From: Chitinophagaceae bacterium
GTDB taxonomy: Bacteria > Bacteroidota > Bacteroidia > Chitinophagales > Chitinophagaceae
NCBI GenBank assembly: GCA_947454155.1
Contig: CANGIT010000007.1
Coordinates: 62,001-126,000, forward strand
Length of the DNA stretch: 64,000 nucleotides
Reading direction: 5' to 3'
Position 1 is the first letter of the stretch. The number at the start of each line of letters is the position of its first letter. Position numbers and translations under genes: made by a program. The notes beneath the pieces are model-generated. The model was not told the DNA's origin. It saw nothing but the letters and a program-made list of their open reading frames with translations, and ran no database searches. Shown here piece by piece: positions 58,485 to 64,000 of the stretch.

Positions 58485-60005
58485 TTATATATTCTCCGGT
58501 CTCATCATTGGGAAGAACAGCACATCCTGAATGCTATGCTGATCGGTCAGCAACATACAAATTCTGTCGATACCAAAGCCGATACCGCTGGTGGGCGGCA
58601 TGCCATATTCCAGCGCGCGTAAGAAATCGTGGTCGATGAACATGGCTTCGTCATCTCCTCTTTCCATGAGCTTTACCTGCTCTTCGAAACGCTCTCTTTG
58701 TTCAATGGGATCGTTCAGCTCGCTGTAAGCATTGGCAATTTCTTTGCCGTTCACCATCAGCTCAAAACGCTCTACCAGTCCGGGTTTGCTTCTGTGCTTC
58801 TTGGTCAGCGGACTCATTTCCACCGGATAGTCGGTGATGAAGGTGGGTTGTATGTAGTGATGTTCACATTTTTCTCCGAAGATTTCATCGATCAATTTTC
58901 CTTTGCCCCATTTCTGGTCGGCATGGATGCCTAATTGCTGGCAAACACCGCGAATGCCCTCTTCGTCCATATTGCTGATGTCGAAGCCGGTGTGTTCCTT
59001 GATGGCATCGTACATGGTTACTCGTTGGAATGGCGCCTTGAAGCTGATCTCTTTTCCGCTAACGGTGCAGGTGGAGGTGCCGTTTACCGCTATGGCCGCT
59101 TTTTCAAGCATTTGTTCCGTGGTATCCATCATCCATTCGTAATCTTTATAAGCCACGTAGAATTCAAGTACGGTGAACTCCGGATTATGCGTTCTGTCCA
59201 TGCCTTCGTTTCTGAAATTGCGACTGAATTCATACACCCATTCAAAACCGCCTACAATCAGTCTTTTTAGGTAAAGTTCGTTGGCAATACGCATGTACAT
59301 GGGCACATCCAGTGCATTATGATGTGTGATGAAGGGTCTGGCAGCCGCACCCCCCGGAATGCTTTGCAATACAGGCGTATCTACCTCAAGCGCACCTCTT
59401 TCATTCAGGAAGTCGCGTATGGCGTTGATGAATTTTGTTCTTTTCATGAAAACGTCTTTCACTCCGGGATTCACGATCAGATCGGCATAACGCTGTCTGT
59501 ATCTGAATTCGGGATCGGTGACCTCATCGAAAGATTCACCATCTTTCTCTTTCACGATGGGCAAAGGACGCAGCGATTTGCTAAGAATGGTGAACTCACG
59601 TACATGGATAGAGGTTTCGCCGGTTTTGGTGGTGAACACATAACCTTTGATGCCTACGAAATCGCCGATGTCCACCAGTTTTTTCCAGACGTTTTGAAAC
59701 AACGATTTATCCTCATCCGGACAAATATCATCCTGTTTGATATAGAATTGAATTTTGCCGGTACCATCCTGCATAACGGCAAAGTTGGCCTTGCCCATAT
59801 CGCGCACGCTCATGATACGGCCGGCGATGCACACATCGGCGAAATCTGCCTTGTTCTCTTCTCCTTTATAATTGGATTTGATATAGGCTGCTGAAGTATT
59901 GACGGGGTAAAGTGCGGCCGGATAAGGATCAATGCCCAATTTTTCCAATTCCGCTTTTTTCTCCCTGCGAATGATTTCCTGTTCCGACAAATGCTGTGTG
60001 CTCAT
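58485..60005 (-). CDS. lysS: Lysine--tRNA ligase, class II
   Basis: A 506-residue synthetase. The N-terminal OB-fold (about 50-160, IAGRIMSVRDMGKANFAVMQD) binds the anticodon. The class II core has motif 1 near FMKRTKFINAIRDFLNERG, motif 2 FRNEGMDRTHNPEFTVLEFY, and motif 3 PPTSGIGFGIDRICMLLT. I start at 60005 (MSTQHLSEQEIIRREKKAEL); an upstream ATG exists but adds residues foreign to the family. It follows the flavin reductase gene by 72 bp. Confidence 0.98.
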   Translation of the reverse strand: MSTQHLSEQEIIRREKKAELEKLGIDPYPAALYPVNTSAAYIKSNYKGEENKADFADVCIAGRIMSVRDMGKANFAVMQDGTGKIQFYIKQDDICPDEDKSLFQNVWKKLVDIGDFVGIKGYVFTTKTGETSIHVREFTILSKSLRPLPIVKEKDGESFDEVTDPEFRYRQRYADLIVNPGVKDVFMKRTKFINAIRDFLNERGALEVDTPVLQSIPGGAAARPFITHHNALDVPMYMRIANELYLKRLIVGGFEWVYEFSRNFRNEGMDRTHNPEFTVLEFYVAYKDYEWMMDTTEQMLEKAAIAVNGTSTCTVSGKEISFKAPFQRVTMYDAIKEHTGFDISNMDEEGIRGVCQQLGIHADQKWGKGKLIDEIFGEKCEHHYIQPTFITDYPVEMSPLTKKHRSKPGLVERFELMVNGKEIANAYSELNDPIEQRERFEEQVKLMERGDDEAMFIDHDFLRALEYGMPPTSGIGFGIDRICMLLTDQHSIQDVLFFPMMRPENI

Positions 60006-60077
60006 GATAAGTATGCTTTTTTTCGAGGCACAAAGGTAATTCAAGTCGGGCAGGTAATTACAGCGTAAAGCAGAAAA

Positions 60078-60962
60078 TTATGCGGTGGCCAGCAACACTT
60101 GCCAGGCCTCCTGCACTTTATGCTGATCGAGCAGTTCTTTGGCATAGAGATGAACTTCTCTTTCCATGTCGTCGGGCTGTATGGAAAAATACTGGAAGAT
60201 GTTTTTCAATCGTTCGTCGTTGAAGGAAGGGTCGATGGAAGGAAGCTCGTTGACATTGGCCAATTGAGCCAGTTGATTTCCGGTAAGCCAATTGCTGTTG
60301 ATGATGGCAGCAGGGAGCTGATCGAATCCGATGCCCAGTTTCAAATTGGGTTTTTCCACCTCAAACAAGGATTGTGCATTGGCGCGGGTGTACCAGTTGC
60401 CACCCAATCGGGCCACCAGATCGAGTTTACGCTGATCGATCTGCTGTTGCTCATCGAGCAATGACTCGTCGATATGCATCACCAGCACTTCGGCCAGTAC
60501 CAGATTGCCGGCACCGCCTTCCGTGCCCAGCGGTATCACCTGGGTCACCCTGCATTCCAGCTTGATCTTGCTTTCTTTCACCATCGGCGGTTTCACCAAG
60601 GTTGCCTTTTCTTCGGTAAATCCTGCTTTCACAAATTCATTCACATCTTTGCCATATTCACAACTGGAAAGCGACATCTGCTGCACCATGTTGTAGTCCA
60701 CCATGTTGATCACCACTTCCGGTACCTCGAGTACATTTTGCAAAGTATGTTTGGTGGTATTGTCACGCACCCGTCTGGCTGGCGAAAACACCACCATTGG
60801 CGGGTTGGACGACACCATATTGAAAAAGCTGTATGGACTGAGGTTCACATGGCCGGCAGCATCCATAGTAGAAGCAAAACAAATCGGTCTTGGAGCGATG
60901 GCATGCTGCAAGTAGTTCTGCACTTGTGCAGGTTTGAGTTCGGAGAGATGTAGGGAAAGCAA
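60078..60962 (-). CDS. Flavin reductase-like (FMN split-barrel) protein
   Basis: A 294-residue protein with the flavin-reductase-like split barrel in the first 200 residues: AIAPRPICFASTMDAAGHVNLSPYSFFNMVSSNPPMVVFSP, the PRPI/NLSPYSFFN pattern that binds FMN. The C-terminal 90 residues form a helical tail not seen in minimal members. It is 91 bp downstream of the fumarylacetoacetase-family gene on the same strand, so the two probably form one unit for aromatic-ring or quinone metabolism. The gap between them is TTTG-rich low complexity sequence. Confidence 0.88.
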   Translation of the reverse strand: MLSLHLSELKPAQVQNYLQHAIAPRPICFASTMDAAGHVNLSPYSFFNMVSSNPPMVVFSPARRVRDNTTKHTLQNVLEVPEVVINMVDYNMVQQMSLSSCEYGKDVNEFVKAGFTEEKATLVKPPMVKESKIKLECRVTQVIPLGTEGGAGNLVLAEVLVMHIDESLLDEQQQIDQRKLDLVARLGGNWYTRANAQSLFEVEKPNLKLGIGFDQLPAAIINSNWLTGNQLAQLANVNELPSIDPSFNDERLKNIFQYFSIQPDDMEREVHLYAKELLDQHKVQEAWQVLLATA

Positions 60963-61053
60963 AGTGTGGGGTTTGATTTGTGGTTTGTGATTTGTGATTG
61001 TTGGATGTTTGATGAAAAGCGGTTGGCATTTTAACCCATTAAACCTTGAACCA

Positions 61054-62061
61054 TCAAACCTTCTTCAATGCCAATATCGAAAAGTCGCTGTCTTCTTTTA
61101 CAATTTTGTTTTGCAGCAAACCCAGTCCGTCTATTTCCATTTCCACCACATCGCCAGGTTGCAGCCATTGTTCCTGATAGTTGGGATCGTTCAATTTACC
61201 GGTACCATTGAGTTCGAGAAAACAGCCGGTGCCTACGGTTCCGCTTCCAATCACATCGCCGGCATTCAGGGTAACGCCATAACTGCATCTTTCAATGATT
61301 TCGGCAAAGGTCCAATCCATATCTCCTACATTCCCATCACTTACCTGTATGCCATTGACTTTACAGGTCATACGGAGGTTCCAGCTTTTGCCGGTATGTC
61401 CTTCTTTGCAAGGGATTTCAAGTGATTCCAGCTCATCAAGTGTTACGAGCATAGGCCCGATGACGGTAGAAAAATCTTTTCCTTTGGCCGGACCGAGGTT
61501 CAGCAACATTTCCTCCATTTGTAATCTTCTTGCACTCATGTCGTTCATGATCATCAGTCCTGCGATATAATTGTCGGCATCAGCGGCTTTGATGTTTCTG
61601 CCAGAGCGGTTGATGACGATGGCCGCTTCCAGCTCAAAATCCAGTTTTTCGAAATGATCGGGCATGCAGTAAATATCGCCAGGTCCCTGTATGCTGTTGT
61701 GGTTGGTGAAATAGAAAATGGGATACTGGTCGAACTCAGGAATCATATCCACCTTACGGTTACGGCGAGCCGCTGCCACATGCTGGCGAAATGCATAACC
61801 ATCGCGGCAGCTGGAAGGATGCGGAACAGGAGCGATTACGGTAACCTCCTTAACAGGCATTCCCACAAATGAACGGGCCATTCCTTTTTTGATTTGCTGC
61901 TCGGCCACTAACGCCACAGGATATACGTCGTCCCAGTAATGCAGAAACATTCCAATAGTCACGGGCAAGTCGGGATGCAGCTGATCCATGTCATACAACA
62001 TGCCGTCGACAAGGATAGCCAACTGCTCATTGTCATCTTTCAGGTAAGTTACAAGCTTCAT
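61054..62061 (-). CDS. Fumarylacetoacetate hydrolase family protein
   Basis: A 335-residue enzyme of the FAH superfamily. The C-terminal catalytic domain shows the metal ligands in FELEAAIVINRSG and IAGLMIMNDMSARRLQ, then KDFSTVIGPMLVT, and GSGTVGTGCFLELNGTGK with DVVEMEIDGLG. Such Bacteroidota proteins are commonly found in tyrosine/homogentisate catabolism, where fumarylacetoacetate is split to fumarate and acetoacetate, but other C-C hydrolases share the fold. Its promoter (62079-62086) is overlapped by the 21-bp palindrome at 62081-62101. Confidence 0.88.
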   Translation of the reverse strand: MKLVTYLKDDNEQLAILVDGMLYDMDQLHPDLPVTIGMFLHYWDDVYPVALVAEQQIKKGMARSFVGMPVKEVTVIAPVPHPSSCRDGYAFRQHVAAARRNRKVDMIPEFDQYPIFYFTNHNSIQGPGDIYCMPDHFEKLDFELEAAIVINRSGRNIKAADADNYIAGLMIMNDMSARRLQMEEMLLNLGPAKGKDFSTVIGPMLVTLDELESLEIPCKEGHTGKSWNLRMTCKVNGIQVSDGNVGDMDWTFAEIIERCSYGVTLNAGDVIGSGTVGTGCFLELNGTGKLNDPNYQEQWLQPGDVVEMEIDGLGLLQNKIVKEDSDFSILALKKV

Positions 62062-62078
62062 AATTTTGAATATTGATG

Positions 62079-62086
62079 CAAATGTA
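62079..62086 (-). promoter_or_regulatory. -7 element of the FAH-family gene
   Basis: On the minus strand the octamer is TACATTTG, an exact TAnnTTTG match. It lies 17 bp before the start codon at 62061 and six of its eight bases lie within the left arm of the palindrome at 62081-62101. Confidence 0.6.
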
Positions 62087-62101
62087 GCAAACTGCTACAT
62101 T
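62081..62101. promoter_or_regulatory. 21-bp perfect palindrome, operator candidate
   Basis: Arms AATGTAGCA (62081-62089) and TGCTACATT (62093-62101) are perfect inverted repeats with a 3-bp centre. The site covers the -7 element of the leftward FAH-family gene and lies upstream of the divergent fatty-acid-hydroxylase gene, so a dimeric regulator here would block the promoter. No regulator gene is adjacent in the window. Confidence 0.6.
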
Positions 62102-62146
62102 GTAAGAGTATCCCATTATTATTTTGTACCCCGAAAATCATTTGCT

Positions 62147-62803
62147 TTGTCATCCATAAAAATCAACAACAAGGGTCAAGCGCAGCTTTTTGGCAACCCC
62201 AAAATCGAAAGACTTACCAAATCTCACCCTGTAGTGATCTTGAGTTTGTACATTCCCGTTATCATTGGCTTTCCTGTCTATGCCTATAATAGCCTTGGAA
62301 TCGGTTGGACTCATGCACTCAGCTTTTTTTTGTCAGGTTTATTTTTTTGGACATTGGTGGAATATTTTATCCACCGCTATATTTTTCATTATAAGGCTAC
62401 ATCGGCCTTCGGAATGAAAATCAGTTATCTTTTTCATGGCAATCATCATCATTATCCCCGAGATAAGCAAAGGCTTTTCATGCCGCCAATTCCAAGTGTA
62501 ATCATTACAACAATTTTTTTTCTGCTTTTTTATGGGATGATGGGTAATAATGCCTTCTTCTTTTTTTCGGGGTTTCTGCTAGGCTATTTGTTGTATGGCA
62601 GCATGCATTTTGCCATACATGCGTATGCGCCTCCCTTCAAATGGATGAAGCCTTTGTGGCGCAATCATCATCTGCATCATTACAAAGAGGAAGACAAAGG
62701 TTTCGGCGTCAGCACCACGCTATGGGACCGGATTTTCGGCACCATGTACGATTTGAAAAAAGAGAAAGAAGATTTGGAGAAGGTGAAGGAGTTGATGTAT
62801 TGA
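62147..62803 (+). CDS. Sterol desaturase / fatty acid 2-hydroxylase family protein
   Basis: A 218-residue integral membrane di-iron oxygenase with four or five membrane helices. The eight-histidine signature is complete: HRYIFH, HGNHHHYP, HFAIHAY and NHHLHHY. The EYFIHRYIFHYKATSAFG start resembles FA2H-like enzymes that hydroxylate the alpha carbon of fatty acids, which in Sphingobacteria could serve sphingolipid modification. I use the TTG start at 62147 (LSSIKINNKG); an upstream TTG at 62066 would overlap the operator region. It ends 10 bp before the heptamer array. Confidence 0.88.
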   Translation: MSSIKINNKGQAQLFGNPKIERLTKSHPVVILSLYIPVIIGFPVYAYNSLGIGWTHALSFFLSGLFFWTLVEYFIHRYIFHYKATSAFGMKISYLFHGNHHHYPRDKQRLFMPPIPSVIITTIFFLLFYGMMGNNAFFFFSGFLLGYLLYGSMHFAIHAYAPPFKWMKPLWRNHHLHHYKEEDKGFGVSTTLWDRIFGTMYDLKKEKEDLEKVKELMY

Positions 62804-62812
62804 AGATGGATG

Positions 62813-62987
62813 CTGGATACTAGATGCTGGAGGCTGGAGGCTGGAGGCTGGATACTAGATGCTAGAGGCTGGGGGCTGGAGGCTAGATGCTGGAGGCTGG
62901 AGGCTGGAGGCTGGAGGCTGGAGGCTGGAGGCTGGATACTAGATGCTGGAGGCTAGATGCTGGAGGCTGGGGGCTGGGGGCTGGATG
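62813..62987 (+). repeat. Heptanucleotide array R4, 25 exact-length units
   Basis: 175 bp give 25 units of 7 bp: CTGGAGG is commonest, with CTGGATA, CTGGATG, CTGGGGG and several CTAGATG, CTAGATA or CTAGAGG variants. The TAG in those variants puts stops in the rightward frames. It is inverted relative to the array at 63048-63173, 60 bp further on. Confidence 0.93.
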
Positions 62988-63047
62988 ATTAGAAGAAGAT
63001 ATCATTATCCTAGTTCACTGTACAAGTGTCTGATATCTTGTACCAAT

Positions 63048-63173
63048 TATCTAGTACCTAGTATCCAGTATCCAGTACCTAGTATCCAGTATCCAGTACC
63101 TAGTATCCAGTATCCAGTACCTAGTTTCCAGTATCCAGTACCTAGTTTCCAGTATCCAGTATCCAGTATCCAG
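63048..63173 (-). repeat. Heptanucleotide array R5, 18 exact-length units, reverse orientation
   Basis: 126 bp contain 18 units, TATCTAG then TACCTAG, TATCCAG and TTTCCAG, with a 21-bp higher-order pattern (TACCTAG, TATCCAG, TATCCAG) at the left. On the minus strand these are CTGGATA, CTAGGTA and CTGGAAA. With array R4 it lies between two convergent genes in the 378-bp gap 62804-63181, so their complementary strands could fold into a long imperfect stem. Confidence 0.93.
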
Positions 63174-63181
63174 ATATTGCC

Positions 63182-63511
63182 TCACCATCTCTCCTCGTCA
63201 CAATCGAGCTCTTTCTTGCTTTCCATTTCTTTCTTGAAAAGAATTTTTTGCACTTGTCTGTCGATGATGAGTCGGGCGATGATGTCGCCGGCATTTTCAT
63301 TGCGGTGATGATGGAGCAGATATTTCAGTTTGTCTTCACTCACATCGATGCGGTACAACACCTGCACCAACTTTTCGAAATTCGTTTGGATGAGCCTGTT
63401 GATATAGGCGGACAGCCCATTGAAAAGCGTTTCGTTTTTCAGTTGGTTCAAATCTGCAAGAGCAATGACTGCGTCGATGGAAACTTCTGTGGCTGGATGA
63501 TTGAAAAGCAT
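63182..63511 (-). CDS. Small helical protein, unrecognised
   Basis: A 109-residue soluble protein (MLFNHPATEVSIDAVIALAD and on) made of predicted helices, with a charged C-terminus (FKKEMESKKELDCDEERW). The repeated Leu/Ile pattern (LNGLSAYINRLIQTNFEKLVQVLYRIDVS) suggests a helical bundle. I recognise no family name, although the opening is reminiscent of conserved Bacteroidota hypothetical proteins. I prefer the ATG at 63511 over one five codons upstream. The 107-bp gap on its right (63512-63618) shows nothing notable. Confidence 0.65.
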   Translation of the reverse strand: MLFNHPATEVSIDAVIALADLNQLKNETLFNGLSAYINRLIQTNFEKLVQVLYRIDVSEDKLKYLLHHHRNENAGDIIARLIIDRQVQKILFKKEMESKKELDCDEERW

Positions 63512-63618
63512 ATTTGAAATTAGCAAAATTCACCGGAAACCAACCCAAACATTTATCTGATTGATATCAGACGAAATCTCCGCTGAAAAATCAATACAAC
63601 CATTCAAATTCAATCACT

Positions 63619-64000
63619 TTATCCTCCTTCCATCACGCCCATGCCAAACAATGCAAAATCATATTTCACCGGGTCTTTGGGATCGAAGGTTTTCAGGTTT
63701 TCGGTGAGCTCCAATGCCGCTGGCCAGTCGGATTGTTTTCGGTTGAGTAATTGAAAGTGTCTGGCAACTCTGATTACATGTACATCCAAAGGCATCACCA
63801 ATTGCGAAGGCTTGATGTTTTTCCAGATACCAAAGTCAACACCTTTGTTGTCTTGGCGAACCATCCATCGCAGGTACATGTTCAAGCGCTTGCAGCTGGA
63901 ATTTTTCTTTGGTGCAGCAATATGTTTCAATGTTCTGGCAGGTACATCGGACAAGGAAAAGAAATAATCATAAAACCCGTTCAGGGCATGCTCCACCGTG
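63619..64000 (-). CDS. TIGR02757 family protein (5' end cut by window edge)
   Basis: The C-terminal 126 residues of a protein whose 5' part lies beyond the right edge. The block CKRLNMYLRWMVRQDNKGVD, FGIWKNIKPSQLVMPLDVHV, IRVARHFQLLNRKQSDW and DPKDPVKYDFALFGMGVME is characteristic of TIGR02757 (DUF2400), a helix-hairpin-helix-like family of unknown function, related by fold to DNA glycosylases. The frame stays open to base 64000, so an internal ATG at 63996 is not the start. Confidence 0.92.
   Translation of the reverse strand, partial: TVEHALNGFYDYFFSLSDVPARTLKHIAAPKKNSSCKRLNMYLRWMVRQDNKGVDFGIWKNIKPSQLVMPLDVHVIRVARHFQLLNRKQSDWPAALELTENLKTFDPKDPVKYDFALFGMGVMEGG

Noticed and set aside
62943..63308. 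Frame of 121 residues with Tyr-Pro-Val-Pro-Ser-Ile-Gln repeats
   Set aside because: It spans both inverted heptamer arrays and runs antisense into the small helical protein gene.
1..64000. tRNA, rRNA or riboswitch genes
   Set aside because: Reading all gaps, I found no cloverleaf-like or known aptamer sequence; this is a by-eye negative, and a covariance-model scan would settle it.

Overview
The window looks like a chromosomal segment of a Bacteroidota bacterium, most likely of the Chitinophagaceae/Sphingobacteriales side. This rests on the families present: DUF5606, a TIGR02757-family protein, DUF6132, an SLBB export protein with many SLBB units, an outer-membrane beta-barrel protein with a carboxypeptidase-regulatory-like N-terminus, an S9B dipeptidyl peptidase, M3 oligoendopeptidase and LegC-type aminotransferase. 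It also rests on A-rich sequence instead of Shine-Dalgarno sites before most start codons and on several Bacteroidota-type -7 elements (TAnnTTTG). I saw no tRNA, rRNA, CRISPR array, insertion sequence or prophage.

Layout. 1-7.8 kb: a PAP2-like membrane protein and rpoN, an AI-2E family permease, a radical SAM/SPASM protein, and two divergent peptidoglycan hydrolases (SLT transglycosylase and GH25 lysozyme). 7.4-9.1 kb: a metal-handling module (MerC-domain protein, SCO-type copper chaperone, Fur-family regulator) with a TTGCAA-N5-TTGCAA operator candidate between the divergent arms. 9.1-17.6 kb: M3 peptidase, DUF5606, an outer-membrane barrel protein, a four-gene OsmC/rhodanese sulfur operon and an ABC-F ATPase. 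17.7-31.9 kb: an exopolysaccharide/O-antigen locus running rightward (SLBB exporter, Wzz, Wzx, Wzy/EpsG, GT2, RmlB, RmlA, LbetaH acyltransferase, GT2, epimerase, LegC-like aminotransferase, PglC/WcaJ-like initiating transferase). It contains one 30-unit heptanucleotide array and two internal terminators.

31.9-41.5 kb: a crotonase and PaaZ, adk, a PLP aminotransferase, two small proteins (one a 41-residue lipoprotein), a MurG-like glycosyltransferase, an omega-amidase and an S41 peptidase. 41.7-44.1 kb: an XRE regulator beside three unrecognised exported proteins. 44.1-58.3 kb: thiL, inositol monophosphatase, a GT2, an unrecognised exported protein, SDR, ArsC-like protein, aldo/keto reductase, DUF1801, DsbA-family protein, polA, DPP IV and an unrecognised exported protein. 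58.3-64 kb: REP-like hairpins, lysS, flavin reductase, a fumarylacetoacetase-family hydrolase with a 21-bp palindrome on its promoter, a fatty acid hydroxylase, two inverted heptamer arrays, and a TIGR02757 protein cut by the right edge.

The most unusual feature at the DNA level is a family of tandem arrays built from an exact 7-bp unit (CTGGANR and its complement). Five arrays of 30, 40, 19-20, 25 and 18 units keep phase with no indels. Because 7 is not a multiple of 3 and the common units contain no stop in any register, most of these arrays read as open heptad-repeat protein in all frames, which would mislead gene callers. Related 8-bp and 9-bp arrays occupy other gaps. The best regulatory findings are the two palindromic operators, at 7873-7889 and 62081-62101, each overlapping a recognisable promoter. 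I did not find a clear new defence or mobile system. The least explained gene group is 41677-44084.
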